Below are positions 28,899 through 38,592 of a stretch of DNA of 64,000 nucleotides, in pieces. The stretch spans positions 1-64,000 of the forward strand of contig CANQRH010000004.1 of NCBI GenBank assembly GCA_947626225.1. Direction: 5' to 3'. Both the position numbers and the translations under genes were made by a program. The notes below the pieces were generated by a model. That model was not told where the DNA came from. It was given only the letters and a program-made list of their open reading frames with translations, and did not search any database. How positions within the stretch are numbered: the stretch's first letter is position 1; each line of letters starts with the position of its first letter. The DNA is from Candidatus Gastranaerophilales bacterium (GTDB lineage Bacteria; Cyanobacteriota; Vampirovibrionia; Gastranaerophilales; Gastranaerophilaceae).

Positions 28899-29405
28899 AT
28901 GGATTTGATGAATTTATTTAAGGAGAGATATTCGGTAAGAAAATTTACGGAACAAAAGGTTGAGAAGGAAAAAATTGATTTAATACTTGAAGCGGGCAGG
29001 CTTGCACCTACTGCCGTAAACAATCAGCCGCAAAGGATTTATGTTTTGGAAAGTGCTGAAAGCCTTGCAAAGCTTAAAAATGTTACGCCGTATCATTTCG
29101 ATGCACCGGTTGTATTTTTAATCTGCTATGATAATACAAAATGCTGGAAAAGCCCGTTTAACGGCAAAGATATGGGAACCGTTGATGCAAGTATTGTTAC
29201 GACACATATGATGCTTGAAGTCGCAAATTTAGGATTAGGAGCAACGTGGGTAGGATATTTTGATCCTGAAGTTGTGTCAAAGACTTTTGATTTGCCGGAA
29301 AATATAGTTCCGGTTGCACTGCTTCCGACAGGTTATCCGAATTTGGCACCGTCACCGCGGCATGAAGAAAGACTTGAACTTGATAAAACGGTTAAATATA
29401 TATAG
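28899..29405 (+). CDS. nitroreductase-family flavoprotein
   Basis: A 168-residue FMN-dependent oxidoreductase of the nitroreductase superfamily. The FMN phosphate-binding start is KERYSVRKFTEQKV (about 7-20); APTAVNNQPQRIYV (about 39-52) and LGATWVGYFDP (about 110) are typical. The substrate is unknown; such proteins act on nitro compounds, quinones or flavins. AAAGGAG stands eight bases before the ATG, which is preferred over an upstream start. TATAAT at about 28870 is the likely -10 box, divergent from the rRNA methylase. Confidence 0.88.
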   Translation: MDLMNLFKERYSVRKFTEQKVEKEKIDLILEAGRLAPTAVNNQPQRIYVLESAESLAKLKNVTPYHFDAPVVFLICYDNTKCWKSPFNGKDMGTVDASIVTTHMMLEVANLGLGATWVGYFDPEVVSKTFDLPENIVPVALLPTGYPNLAPSPRHEERLELDKTVKYI

Positions 29406-29412
29406 TGATAAT

Positions 29413-29565
29413 ATGTCAGGTGATTATAAAAAATTGTTGAATAAAAAACGCAAAAAAGAATTTGCAAATCCAAAGACAATGGGCGTGAATATTGATAAAA
29501 ACGAGTATTATGAAATAATATTATCCAATTCCGCTCATCCTGAAAATATGGACAAACATTCTTGA
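29413..29565 (+). CDS. possible 50-residue lysine-rich protein
   Basis: The frame starting MSGDYKKLLNKKRKK begins 8 bp after the nitroreductase stop and ends at 29565. It is charged and has no recognised domain. There is no clear ribosome site, so translation would rely on coupling. It may equally be a remnant or spurious. Confidence 0.3.
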   Translation: MSGDYKKLLNKKRKKEFANPKTMGVNIDKNEYYEIILSNSAHPENMDKHS

Positions 29566-29818
29566 CAAAAAAGCTTGTTCGCTATAGATTTGGAATACGT
29601 GATTTGACAACTTAATACAGTGTTTTGCATAGAGTTTTAAGTACCTGTGTGCTCTACTGGAAATTGGGTATACAGCCGAACAAGCTGCAACTAAGTGCAT
29701 GTGGTACTCTGTCAAACCAACTACAATTACGGGCATGTGGTACTCTGCCGAACAAACGATTAAGTATCGTTTGTGAGAGGTGGTAGACACGCCTCGGCGA
29801 AGCCGATTTGATAACTAA
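29566..29818. repeat. broken tRNA-Leu 5' copies with hairpin element upstream of tRNA-Leu(UAG)
   Basis: The first bases of the adjacent tRNA (GCATGTGG) recur at 29697 and 29733, each followed by TACTCTG(T/C)C instead of the tRNA body. The second copy (GGGCATGTGG at 29731-29740) continues through TACTCTGCCGA into a hairpin ACAAACGAT-TAAGT-ATCGTTTGT (29752-29774), GAGAGG, and then a tRNA D-arm sequence TGGTAGACACGCC (29781-29793). TCGGC-GAA-GCCGA (29794-29806) follows. TTGACA occurs at 29562 and 29604. The same element sits by the other tRNA-Leu gene at 44 kb. Confidence 0.75.
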
Positions 29819-29897
29819 GGGCATGTGGTGGAATGGTAGACACGCCAGTCTTAGGAACTGGTGCTAACGCGTGGGAGTTCGAGTCTCTTCATGCCCA
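29819..29897 (+). tRNA. tRNA-Leu (anticodon UAG)
   Basis: The seven-base acceptor stem GGGCATG pairs with CATGCCC (29890-29896), with A as discriminator. The D-arm is GGTGGAATGGTAGACAC. The anticodon stem CCAGT/ACTGG holds the loop CTTAGGA, giving TAG (UAG). The T-loop is TTCGAGT on a GGGAG/CTCTT stem. The variable region is of the longer leucine type, though short. CCA is not encoded. A strong terminator follows directly. Confidence 0.9.
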
Positions 29898-29936
29898 AAT
29901 CAGAGGTGATAGGTTAATCCTATCACCTCTGATTTT
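29897..29936 (+). terminator. terminator of tRNA-Leu(UAG)
   Basis: A 17-bp perfect stem (29897-29913 with 29919-29935), a five-base loop and TTTTGTAT downstream. It starts at the tRNA discriminator base, so little 3' trailer would remain. Confidence 0.88.
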
Positions 29937-29956
29937 GTATTGAGCGTGACGAGTTT

Positions 29957-30118
29957 GTAGGTCGGATTAGTAAATCCGACCTACTACTAAATGTAAGTTG
30001 GGGTTTCTACCCCCAACAAATTTTTAATGTAAAATATTAGTTGTTGGGCAGGAATGCCCAACCTACAGACTAAAGCGTAGTTTGATTATTTTAATATTGT
30101 CGGTTTAGTAAAACCGAC
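29957..30118. repeat. REP-like cluster of four palindromes
   Basis: Four hairpins occur in 162 bp: GTAGGTCGGATT with AATCCGACCTAC (29957-29984), GTTGGGG with CCCCAAC (29997-30017), GTTGGGCA with TGCCCAAC (30043-30062) and GTCGGTTT with AAACCGAC (30099-30118). Three are followed by the same CCTAC or CTAC tail. The mix of a shared tail and different, internally paired stems is typical of repetitive extragenic palindromes. The rest of 29937-30320 is non-coding; TTGCAA and TAGGAT around 30205-30235 may drive rplS. Confidence 0.75.
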
Positions 30119-30320
30119 CTACATAATTGTTTTCCCCTGTATATTTATATAAAGTATTTTTCTTGTTAAAAATTGTCTAATTATTACAAAATCTTAAAAC
30201 CTGCTTGCAATTTTTAAATATTTGGATTAGGATTGTCTTGCGTGCGCGGTGTATTTGTGGAAGCACCGGTTTAAGGAATAACGAAATATAAATGTATTAA
30301 AAATTATAAAGGAAATCAAA

Positions 30321-30674
30321 ATGAACCCTATTATTGACGATTTGGAAAAAACATATTTAAGAGAAAACCTTCCCGAATGCAATCCGGGTGATACCGTTAA
30401 GGTTTTTGTAAGAATTATCGAAGGAAACAAAGAAAGAACACAGGCTTTTGAAGGTACTGTTATAAAAAAACACGGTTCGGGCGTAAACAAAACCATTACC
30501 GTCAGAAAAGTATTTCAAGGAGTCGGTGTTGAACGTGTTTTCCTTCTTAACTCACCCAGAATTGAAAAAATCAATGTATTGAGAAAAGGTGATGTCAGAC
30601 GTTCTAAACTCTATTACTTGAGAGAACGTTCAGGTAAAGCAACTCGTATCAAGGAAAAAATTGAAAAAAGATAA
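30321..30674 (+). CDS. rplS: 50S ribosomal protein L19
   Basis: A ribosomal protein at the 30S-50S interface. The 117-residue sequence has the family signature KVFVRIIEGNKERTQ.FEG and the C-terminal RRSKLYYLRERSGKATRIKE. AAAGGAAATC precedes the ATG. The last codons overlap the rbgA start by 14 bp. The order rplS-rbgA-rnhB is the one known in Bacillus and relatives. Confidence 0.98.
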   Translation: MNPIIDDLEKTYLRENLPECNPGDTVKVFVRIIEGNKERTQAFEGTVIKKHGSGVNKTITVRKVFQGVGVERVFLLNSPRIEKINVLRKGDVRRSKLYYLRERSGKATRIKEKIEKR

Positions 30675-31515
30675 ACTTCATATCCACTGGTATCCCGGGC
30701 ATATTGCCAAAGCCGAAAGAAAACTCAAAGAACAGCTTTCTTTAGTAGATGCCGTAATTGAAGTGATTGATGCAAGACTGCCTTTATCGAGCAGTTATGA
30801 GAATATTACGGGGCTTTTAGGTGAAAAGCCCCGTTTAATTTTGCTTAATAAAGCCGATTTGACTGACGGCAAGGAGCTTGATAAGTTTGTTAAAATAATT
30901 CATGATAAAACAGGATATCCTGTTTTAAAATCCGATGCAAGAAACTCAAAGGATATCAATTCTATTGTTAAAAAAGCCGTTGAGCTTTCGGAACCGAGAA
31001 TTCAGGCAATAATGAAGAAAGGGCTTCTTCGCCGTCCCGCAAGGGTTATGGTTGTAGGTATGCCTAATGTCGGGAAATCCAGTATCATAAACAAATTGAC
31101 AAAATCGTCAAAGACAAAAACGGGTGCAAAGGCAGGTGTCACAAGACAGCAGCAATGGGTTAGGATAAATCCGCAGCTTGATTTACTTGATACTCCGGGG
31201 ATTATTCCTATGAAGCAGGAAGATCAAGCAAGAGCCCGAAAACTTGCATTTGTTAATTCGGTTTCGGAAAATGCTTATTCAAACGAAGTTATTGCAAAAG
31301 AACTGCTTTCCTTGCTTGACGGCAAATATCACGATGAAATAGTTCAATTTTATAAAACAGAGAATTTAACCGTTGAAGATATTGCAAAATCGAGAAATTG
31401 GATTGTATCCGGAGGAAATCCCGATATAGAACGAACTTCTGCCTACATATTAAAGGATTTCCGTGAAGGCAGAATGGGAAAATTTATACTGGATGAGGAG
31501 CAATGGACAGATTAA
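30661..31515 (+). CDS. rbgA: ribosome biogenesis GTPase RbgA/YlqF
   Basis: A circularly permuted GTPase needed for late 50S assembly. The 284-residue protein starts with IHWYPGHIAKA. The G-motifs come in permuted order: G4 LNKADL (about 60), G1 GMPNVGKSS (about 137) and G3 LDTPG (about 178). The C-terminal helical domain binds rRNA. The start codon is TTG at 30661, inside rplS, with AAGGA seven bases upstream. Expression is therefore probably coupled to L19 translation. It overlaps rnhB by 13 bp. Confidence 0.95.
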   Translation: MKKDKLHIHWYPGHIAKAERKLKEQLSLVDAVIEVIDARLPLSSSYENITGLLGEKPRLILLNKADLTDGKELDKFVKIIHDKTGYPVLKSDARNSKDINSIVKKAVELSEPRIQAIMKKGLLRRPARVMVVGMPNVGKSSIINKLTKSSKTKTGAKAGVTRQQQWVRINPQLDLLDTPGIIPMKQEDQARARKLAFVNSVSENAYSNEVIAKELLSLLDGKYHDEIVQFYKTENLTVEDIAKSRNWIVSGGNPDIERTSAYILKDFREGRMGKFILDEEQWTD

Positions 31516-32261
31516 ATAAATTCGGACATGAGCCGATGTGCGATGAAAAATTAATAAAGAGCAGGAACAAAAAAGCGGGAAGAAAGTTAAAAACCAAACT
31601 AACCGTTGATTCTCCGGTGATACAACTTTTTACGTTTGATTATAACCAAAAACGCACCGTTATCGGAACCGATGAAGCCGGAAGGGGTTCGGGAGTCGGT
31701 GCCGTTTTTGCAAGCGCCGTTTGCTTTCACAAAAGAAACAAGGATTTAATTGAAAGGCTCTCAAATCTTAATGACAGTAAGAAAGTTTCAAAAAAGCACC
31801 GTGAAGAACTGTACGAGATTATAAAAAATGAAACAATAAATTCTACGGTATTTATTGATGTTGAAGAAATAGAAAGGTTGAATATTTTAAACGCATCTTT
31901 GACCGCTATGAAAATGGCCGTTGAAGATGTGGAAATTAATGTTGATTACGAAAAGCTTATGGTGCTTGTTGACGGATGTTTTCAGATTAGGGATTTGCCG
32001 TTTCCCCAAAAATATGTTATTAAAGGTGACGGCCGTTCGGCATCAATTGCAGCGGCAAGTATTCTGGCAAAAGTTGAACGTGACAGGTATATGCTCGAGC
32101 TTGATGCGAAATATCCGCAATACGGCTGGGCAAAAAACAACGGTTATTTAACCAAAGAGCACTTGGCAGCGATTGATAAATACGGTTTGTCGCCTTATCA
32201 CAGGAAAAGTTACCTTGAAAAGCACTTTGCCAAGCAGGAACAGCTGAGTTTATTTGAATAA
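31503..32261 (+). CDS. rnhB: ribonuclease HII with C-terminal clamp-binding peptide
   Basis: Removes ribonucleotides from DNA and RNA of hybrids. The 252-residue protein has a basic N-terminal extension (about 1-45). The catalytic domain follows with GTDEAGRGSGVGAV (DE of the active site), a later VDG and the DGRSASIAAASILAKV.RD motif. The last residues EQLSLFE match the bacterial sliding-clamp-binding consensus QL[SD]LF. The ATG overlaps the end of rbgA. The start is uncertain by a few codons because of the overlap; GGATGAGGAG precedes the chosen one. Confidence 0.95.
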   Translation: MDRLNKFGHEPMCDEKLIKSRNKKAGRKLKTKLTVDSPVIQLFTFDYNQKRTVIGTDEAGRGSGVGAVFASAVCFHKRNKDLIERLSNLNDSKKVSKKHREELYEIIKNETINSTVFIDVEEIERLNILNASLTAMKMAVEDVEINVDYEKLMVLVDGCFQIRDLPFPQKYVIKGDGRSASIAAASILAKVERDRYMLELDAKYPQYGWAKNNGYLTKEHLAAIDKYGLSPYHRKSYLEKHFAKQEQLSLFE

Positions 32262-32361
32262 TTTTTTTTTGAATAATTAATTAAAAATTAATTTCGCTGA
32301 CTTTTTTAAAATAAACGTTAAAATAAGTATATAGATTAATTTTTTTAAAGGAGTTGATTGT

Positions 32362-34962
32362 ATGCCTGATTTTAACAAATTTACCAATTATTCGCAGGAA
32401 CTGTTAAATTCTGCAGGTGCGGTTATGAACGAGCATAAAAATTCCGAGCTTCAACCTGAACATATTATGCTTGCAATGATTGAAGATAACGGGCTTATTA
32501 AGGATTATTTAACCGAGTTAAAGCTTTTAAACCAAGGATTTATTGACAAGATAGTTTCTGTTGTAAACTCTTTCCCGACAATATCCGGGCCTCCGACGGG
32601 ACAGCTGTTTCTGTCGAATTTAACATACAGGCTTTTGGATGTTGCGGGACAGCAGGCAGAAGAATTGAAAGACGAATATATCAGCGCCGAATCAATTCTT
32701 CTCGGAATGACAAAACTTGAAAACTCTCCTATTCAGCTTTTACTCAAAAACTACAATGTTGATACAAACAAAGTTTTGAATGCAATGAAAAAAATAAGAG
32801 GTAATAAAAAAGTGGATAATAAAAATGCAGAAGAAAATATGAAAGCACTTGAAAAATATTCAACCGACTTAACGTCACTGGCGAGAAAAGGTAAACTTGA
32901 TCCCGTTATCGGGCGTGATGAAGAAGTCAGAAGAATAATTCAGGTATTAAACCGCAGAACCAAAAACAATCCTGTTTTAATCGGCGAACCGGGTGTCGGT
33001 AAAACCGCAATCGTAGAAGGTCTTGCTCAAAGAATAGTCCGCGGTGATGTTCCCGAAAGCCTTAAAGATGTTAAACTTGTTTCTCTTGATATGGGTGCTT
33101 TGGTTGCGGGAGCAAAATTCAGAGGCGAATTTGAAGAACGTTTGAAAGCCGTATTAAAAGAAGTTGAGGATTCAAACGGTGAAATTGTTATGTTTATTGA
33201 TGAACTTCATACCGTTGTGGGTGCCGGAGCAACCGAAGGCTCCATGGATGCGGGTAACCTTTTAAAACCGATGCTTGCAAGAGGTGTTTTAAGAACTATC
33301 GGGGCCACTACCATTAATGAATACCGCAAATACATTGAAAAAGATCCCGCATTGGAAAGACGTTTTCAACCCGTTTTAGTCGGTGAGCCGTCTGTGGAAG
33401 ATACAATTTCTATTCTCAGAGGTCTGAAAGAAAAATACGAAGTTCACCACGGTATACGAATATTGGACAGTGCACTTATTCAGGCTGCAAAACTTTCCGA
33501 CAGGTATATAACAGACAGATTTTTGCCGGATAAAGCTATTGATTTGATTGATGAAGCAGCATCTTCTTTACGTATTGAAATTGATTCGATGCCCGAAGAA
33601 ATTGATAAAATGATGCGTCAGAAAATCCAGCTTGAAATTGAACGTGAAGCTTTGAAAAAAGAGGATGACGAAGAAGCGCGTTCGAAAGTCGATGATTTAA
33701 CATCGCAAATCAATGATTTGGAACAAAAAATCGGAAAACTTAAAGAACAGTGGGAACAGGAAAAAGCTTCCATAACGGGTGAAGCCGGTATAAAAGAAGA
33801 AATTGAAAGCGTAAAAAATAAAATTGAAGAAGCCGAACGTAATACGGATTTGCAGACCGCAGCAGAACTCAAGTACGGCAAACTTCTTGAACTGCAAAAA
33901 CAGCTTAAAGCCGTTCAAAACAAAGAACATATTGAAAATAAACTTTTGAAAGAAGAAATTGATGATGAAGATATCGCAAATGTCGTAAGCAAATGGACGG
34001 GCATTCCCGTTACAAAACTTGTTGAAAGCGAAAAACAAAAATTGATAAATATGGAAGAAATTATTCACAAACGCCTTATAGGGCAGGATGAAGCGGTTGC
34101 AACCGTATCCGATGCCATACGTAGAGCACGCTCGGGATTGAAAGATCCTAAACGCCCGATAGGTACTTTCCTGTTTCTCGGACCTACCGGAGTCGGGAAA
34201 ACAGAATTGGCAAAAGCTCTTGCGGAATTTATGTTTAACGATGAAGATGCGCTAATAAGAATTGATATGTCCGAATATATGGAAAAACATAACGTATCAA
34301 GACTTGTCGGAGCGCCTCCGGGGTATGTAGGATACGATGAAGGCGGACAGTTGACCGAAGCCGTCAGAAGAAAACCTTATTCCGTCATACTTTTTGATGA
34401 AATAGAAAAGGCTCATCCGGATGTATTCAACATTATGCTGCAAATCTTTGATGACGGAAGGTTGACGGATTCAAAAGGCAGAACCATTGATTTTAAAAAT
34501 ACTTTGATTATTATGACTTCAAACATCGGAAGTGATATAATCCTTGAAAATACGCTTAATTCAATGGTTTCGCAGGCAAGTTTCGACGATACGAAAGATA
34601 AAGTTTTAGAAGTTCTTAAAACCCGTTTTAAACCGGAATTTTTAAACAGAATAGACGAAACTATATTCTTTAAAGCGTTGAATATGCAGGATTTGGCTCA
34701 GATAGTTGATATTCAGATGAATTATCTGCGCAAACTCTTGAAAGATCAGGAAATTGAATTTGATATAACCGAAGATGCAAAAGAATTCCTTGCCACACGC
34801 GGATTTAACCCCGTATACGGTGCAAGACCGCTAAAACGTGTTATACGCCAAATGATAGAAAATCCTTTGTCGAAACAGATTTTGGCACAGAAATTTATGC
34901 GCGGTGACAGAGTAATTATTGATGTGGACAATGATGAAATAACATTCAACAAAGCTGATTAA
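32362..34962 (+). CDS. clpB: ATP-dependent disaggregase ClpB
   Basis: A hexameric AAA+ chaperone that solubilises aggregated proteins with DnaK. The 866-residue chain has the Clp N-domain (1-150), the first AAA module with GEPGVGKT (about 208) and a coiled-coil middle domain (about 410-530), which separates ClpB from ClpA and ClpC. The second AAA module has [16 protein letters not shown] (about 607) and a Walker [12 protein letters not shown]. No C-terminal protease-binding IGF loop is evident. AAAGGAG precedes the ATG. No CIRCE or other heat-shock operator was recognised in the upstream 100 bp. Confidence 0.97.
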   Translation: MPDFNKFTNYSQELLNSAGAVMNEHKNSELQPEHIMLAMIEDNGLIKDYLTELKLLNQGFIDKIVSVVNSFPTISGPPTGQLFLSNLTYRLLDVAGQQAEELKDEYISAESILLGMTKLENSPIQLLLKNYNVDTNKVLNAMKKIRGNKKVDNKNAEENMKALEKYSTDLTSLARKGKLDPVIGRDEEVRRIIQVLNRRTKNNPVLIGEPGVGKTAIVEGLAQRIVRGDVPESLKDVKLVSLDMGALVAGAKFRGEFEERLKAVLKEVEDSNGEIVMFIDELHTVVGAGATEGSMDAGNLLKPMLARGVLRTIGATTINEYRKYIEKDPALERRFQPVLVGEPSVEDTISILRGLKEKYEVHHGIRILDSALIQAAKLSDRYITDRFLPDKAIDLIDEAASSLRIEIDSMPEEIDKMMRQKIQLEIEREALKKEDDEEARSKVDDLTSQINDLEQKIGKLKEQWEQEKASITGEAGIKEEIESVKNKIEEAERNTDLQTAAELKYGKLLELQKQLKAVQNKEHIENKLLKEEIDDEDIANVVSKWTGIPVTKLVESEKQKLINMEEIIHKRLIGQDEAVATVSDAIRRARSGLKDPKRPIGTFLFLGPTGVGKTELAKALAEFMFNDEDALIRIDMSEYMEKHNVSRLVGAPPGYVGYDEGGQLTEAVRRKPYSVILFDEIEKAHPDVFNIMLQIFDDGRLTDSKGRTIDFKNTLIIMTSNIGSDIILENTLNSMVSQASFDDTKDKVLEVLKTRFKPEFLNRIDETIFFKALNMQDLAQIVDIQMNYLRKLLKDQEIEFDITEDAKEFLATRGFNPVYGARPLKRVIRQMIENPLSKQILAQKFMRGDRVIIDVDNDEITFNKAD

Positions 34963-35079
34963 CCATTCTGCCATAAAATTTATAAAATGACTTTATTCTG
35001 ATGTAAAACTTTTATAAGGATATGTTATTTTTAATTTTTCAATGTTATAATTTTTTTATAGATATTGAGAGAGGATATT

Positions 35080-36924
35080 ATGTGCGGAATAGTAGGATAT
35101 GTAGGTAACAGATCGGTTGTTGATATATTGCTTGACGGATTGGAGCAACTTGAATACCGCGGTTATGATTCATCGGGAATTGCCGTTATGTGCAGTGATG
35201 ATATAAAGGTTTATAAAGCGGTCGGCAAACTTCAAAATCTCCGTGAAGAACTCAGAGGACATGAAAGTGAATTTACCGCATCAAAAATGGGCATCGGACA
35301 TATAAGATGGGCTACTCACGGTGCTCCGACTGTCTTGAACGCTCATCCGCATACCTGTACCTGCGGAAATCTTGTTATTGTGCATAACGGAATTATTGAG
35401 AATTATAAGGAATTGAGAGAAAAACTTTCCGCACAAGGCTGTGTTTTTCGCTCTCAAACCGATACCGAAACGGTTGCACATCTTGTGGCTCGTAAATATG
35501 CCGAGTGCAAAGATCTGACACAAGCTGTCAGACTTGCATCCGAAGAAATTGAAGGTGCTTATGCTCTGTGTGTTATGCACAATGACTGCAAAAACAAACT
35601 TGTTATTACCAAACGCAATGCACCTTTGCTTATCGGAATCGGTGAAGGTGAATACTTTGCGGCTTCTGATGTTCCGGCCATAATTAAACATACCAAAAAA
35701 GCAATTTATCTTTCCGATAACCAGATTGCATCACTTACCCCCGACAGTATGGAACTTTTCTCAAAAGAAGGAGAAAAAATTGAACCGAAAGTTGAAATTC
35801 TCCCTTGGGAACCTGTTGCTTTGAGTAAAATGGGTTACAAACATTTTATGCTGAAAGAAATTCACGAACAGCCCGATGTTATCAGAAATATTCTTGTCGG
35901 CAGGCTGCATACACCGGATGAAAACATAATTCTTAATGAAGTAAAATTAAACAAAGAAACTCTCAAAAACCTTAACAGAATACAAATTATTGCCTGCGGA
36001 ACATCTTTGCATGCGGCGATGATAGGCAAATATATTATAGAAAGTTTTTGCGGAATTGCGGTGGATGTTGAAGCTTCAAGCGAATATATTTACAGAAAAA
36101 CAGTCACCGATGAACATACTCTTGTTATCGGAGTTTCACAATCCGGTGAAACGGCCGATACTCTCACGGCAATAAAACAGTCCAAGGCGCGAGGTTCGCA
36201 TATCCTAATAATTACTAACCGCCCGGACAGCGCCATGGCAAGAGAAGCAGACAGCCTTATTCCCGTTAATGCGGGTATTGAAGTTTCCGTTGCCGCAACA
36301 AAATCTTATATTGCGCAATTGATGGCATTTTATCTTTTGGCGCTTTATATGTCGGAAATTAAAGACAGTATTGCAGCTTCAACCTTAACATCTTTGAAAG
36401 CCGAATTGATGATTTTACCGCAGAAAATTGAACAGATTCTTGCCCGAAAGGACGAAATTCAAGCGGTTGCCAGATACTATGCAAATACAAAAGATTTTAT
36501 TTATATAGCACGCGGAATTAATTTCCCTACTGCACTTGAAGGAGCGTTAAAACTTAAAGAAATCAGCTATATCAATGCGACAGGTTATCCCGCGGGTGAA
36601 TTGAAACACGGCCCTATCGCAATGCTTGATGAAACCATGCCGGTGCTTTCAATTCTGATGAACGGTTCAGTGTATGAAAAACTTCTTTCAAACAGTGAGG
36701 AAGCAAAAGCCAGAAATGCACGTATGATTGCACTTACAAATTCCAAAGATGAGAAGCTGGAAGATTTGTTTGAACATATTATCAGAGTGCCTGATGTACA
36801 GGAACTTTTCTCTCCGATAATCTCAATTATTCCGCTGCAGCTTTTGGCTTATTACATTGCGGAATTCCTCGGAAAAGACGTAGATCAGCCGAGAAACCTC
36901 GCAAAATCGGTAACCGTAGAATAA
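35080..36924 (+). CDS. glmS: glutamine--fructose-6-phosphate aminotransferase (isomerizing)
   Basis: Makes glucosamine-6-phosphate, the first step to UDP-GlcNAc and peptidoglycan. The start must be the ATG at 35080, because Cys2 (MCGIVGYVGNR) becomes the N-terminal nucleophile after Met removal; an in-frame TTG five codons upstream would block it. The glutaminase domain (1-235) is followed by two SIS domains with VIGVSQSGETADT and the C-terminal LAKSVTVE. GAGAGGAT is the ribosome site, and TATAAT is at 35046-35051. I saw no glmS ribozyme in the short leader. Confidence 0.97.
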   Translation: MCGIVGYVGNRSVVDILLDGLEQLEYRGYDSSGIAVMCSDDIKVYKAVGKLQNLREELRGHESEFTASKMGIGHIRWATHGAPTVLNAHPHTCTCGNLVIVHNGIIENYKELREKLSAQGCVFRSQTDTETVAHLVARKYAECKDLTQAVRLASEEIEGAYALCVMHNDCKNKLVITKRNAPLLIGIGEGEYFAASDVPAIIKHTKKAIYLSDNQIASLTPDSMELFSKEGEKIEPKVEILPWEPVALSKMGYKHFMLKEIHEQPDVIRNILVGRLHTPDENIILNEVKLNKETLKNLNRIQIIACGTSLHAAMIGKYIIESFCGIAVDVEASSEYIYRKTVTDEHTLVIGVSQSGETADTLTAIKQSKARGSHILIITNRPDSAMAREADSLIPVNAGIEVSVAATKSYIAQLMAFYLLALYMSEIKDSIAASTLTSLKAELMILPQKIEQILARKDEIQAVARYYANTKDFIYIARGINFPTALEGALKLKEISYINATGYPAGELKHGPIAMLDETMPVLSILMNGSVYEKLLSNSEEAKARNARMIALTNSKDEKLEDLFEHIIRVPDVQELFSPIISIIPLQLLAYYIAEFLGKDVDQPRNLAKSVTVE

Positions 36925-36929
36925 ATTGT

Positions 36930-37082
36930 ATGATAACTTCAGATATAATACAGATAAAACGAACAGAAAATTTTGATAATTCCTACGTTGAAAATTGCCT
37001 GAAAGATAAAAATATCATTCGCTGGGCAATAGTCGATGTTGATGATGATTTCCTGACACTCAGCGTGTCGTACTTAATATAA
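36930..37082 (+). CDS. possible 50-residue small protein downstream of glmS
   Basis: A frame reading MITSDIIQIKRTENF ... IRWAIVDVDDDFLTLSVS. It begins 6 bp after glmS and ends at 37082. The amino-acid composition looks protein-like, with a hydrophobic C-terminus and an acidic DVDDD turn. It has no ribosome site of its own, so coupling to glmS translation would be needed. No family is recognised. Confidence 0.45.
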   Translation: MITSDIIQIKRTENFDNSYVENCLKDKNIIRWAIVDVDDDFLTLSVSYLI

Positions 37083-37117
37083 AACTTAATATAAATATAT
37101 ATATTAATATAAAATAT

Positions 37118-37183
37118 TTGCAATTTAGAGTTGTGTGATGTACACTTTTTAGTACCGGGTCGGAATTAAAAACCTTACCGGCA
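37118..37183 (+). promoter_or_regulatory. metK promoter and short leader hairpin
   Basis: TTGCAA (37118-37123), a 17-bp spacer and TACACT (37141-37146). The leader of about 50 nt contains an imperfect inverted repeat around CCGGGTCGG ... CCTTACCGG (37155-37181) before the AAGGAG. It does not match a SAM riboswitch class that I can identify. Confidence 0.45.
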
Positions 37184-37205
37184 ATAGAAATTAAGGAGAA
37201 AAGAA

Positions 37206-38471
37206 ATGACACCAAGAAACTTTTTATTCACTTCCGAATCAGTTACGGAAGGGCACCCCGACAAAGTTTGCGATCAAATCTCAGACGCAATTTTGGACGA
37301 GTTTTTGACAAAGTATCCGCAGGCTCGTGTTGCTGCGGAAACTACCGTTACTACAGGCATGGCGCTTGTTTGCGGTGAAATTACGGCAGACTGTTATGTG
37401 GATATTCCCGCAGTTGTCAGAAACACGATTAAAAACATCGGTTATGTCGGCGAAGAAGGCGGCGGTTTTGATTACAAAACCTGTGCCGTTTTGACAAGCA
37501 TTGATGAGCAGTCTTGCGATATCGCGGGCGGCGTTAACAAAGCTTACGAAACACGTAGTGATAATGCTGACACTTCCGTTAGCGAAACCGAAAATTTAGG
37601 CGCCGGCGATCAGGGAATTATGTTCGGTTATGCCTGCAATGAAACTCCGGAGCTTATGCCTCTGCCGATAAGTTTGGCTCATAAGCTGTCTTACAGACTT
37701 GCTCAAGTCAGAAAACAGGGACTTGTTAATTATTTAAGACCTGACGGTAAGTCTCAGGTTACCGTGGAATATGTTGACGGTAAACCTGCAAGAATCCATA
37801 CCGTTCTGATTTCCACACAGCATGATCCTGTAATTAACGGCATTTCGGATAATTCAAAAGTTCAGGAAATTATCAGAAATGATATTGAAAAATACGTTAT
37901 AGACTACGTATTTGCATCGGAAAATATTAAACCTGATGTTAATACAAAGATTTTGGTAAATCCGTCAGGCAGATTTGTTGTCGGCGGGCCTCAAGGTGAT
38001 GCCGGATTAACCGGACGTAAAATTATTGTTGATACTTACGGCGGTTATTCAAGACACGGAGGCGGTGCTTTCTCGGGTAAAGATCCTACAAAAGTTGACC
38101 GTTCAGCAGCTTATGCTTCACGCTGGGTTGCCAAAAATATTGTTGCGGCAGGCTTGGCTGATAAGTGTGAGATTGAACTCGCTTATGCTATCGGTGTTGC
38201 CGAACCTGTTTCAATTATGGTTGATACGTTCGGTACCGGTAAAATTTCCGATGATGAAATATCAAAACTCGTATATAGGAATTTTGATTTAAGACCTGCG
38301 GCTATTATAAGCCAGTTTGATTTGCGCAGACTGCCCGCTAAAAACGGCGGTAAGTTCTATCAACTGTTAGCTGCTTACGGACATATGGGACGTTCTGATA
38401 TTGATGTTCCCTGGGAAAGAGTTGAAAAAGCGGAAACTCTTAAATCTCAGGCGTTGGCACTAAGCTGCTAA
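37206..38471 (+). CDS. metK: S-adenosylmethionine synthetase
   Basis: Forms SAM from methionine and ATP. The 421-residue protein has the N-terminal [20 protein letters not shown], the ATP-binding [12 protein letters not shown] (about 133-144) and the phosphate-binding [20 protein letters not shown] (about 282-301). It is longer than the usual 385-400 residues through an insertion around 45-70. AAGGAG stands seven bases before the ATG. It is a single-gene unit closed by a strong terminator. Confidence 0.98.
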   Translation: MTPRNFLFTSESVTEGHPDKVCDQISDAILDEFLTKYPQARVAAETTVTTGMALVCGEITADCYVDIPAVVRNTIKNIGYVGEEGGGFDYKTCAVLTSIDEQSCDIAGGVNKAYETRSDNADTSVSETENLGAGDQGIMFGYACNETPELMPLPISLAHKLSYRLAQVRKQGLVNYLRPDGKSQVTVEYVDGKPARIHTVLISTQHDPVINGISDNSKVQEIIRNDIEKYVIDYVFASENIKPDVNTKILVNPSGRFVVGGPQGDAGLTGRKIIVDTYGGYSRHGGGAFSGKDPTKVDRSAAYASRWVAKNIVAAGLADKCEIELAYAIGVAEPVSIMVDTFGTGKISDDEISKLVYRNFDLRPAAIISQFDLRRLPAKNGGKFYQLLAAYGHMGRSDIDVPWERVEKAETLKSQALALSC

Positions 38472-38484
38472 ATATAAAATTCAT

Positions 38485-38515
38485 AAAAGCGGAAGTTTCA
38501 GACTTCCGCTTTTTT
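38485..38515 (+). terminator. terminator of metK
   Basis: Stem AAAAGCGGAAGT / ACTTCCGCTTTT with a TTCAG loop, followed by a T run. Confidence 0.9.
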
Positions 38516-38592
38516 ATTGAAAAAATTGCCCGATTGGGGTTTGGGATTTTTTCTTTTTCTTTTATGATAGGATAAAACAGAAAGGATATGTC

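Noticed and set aside
35065-35079. TTG start of glmS five codons upstream
   Set aside because: GlmS needs Cys at position 2 to expose the N-terminal nucleophile; the ATG at 35080 gives MCGIVGY.
35052-35080. glmS ribozyme in the glmS leader
   Set aside because: The leader between the -10 box and the ATG is only about 25 nt, too short for the ribozyme.
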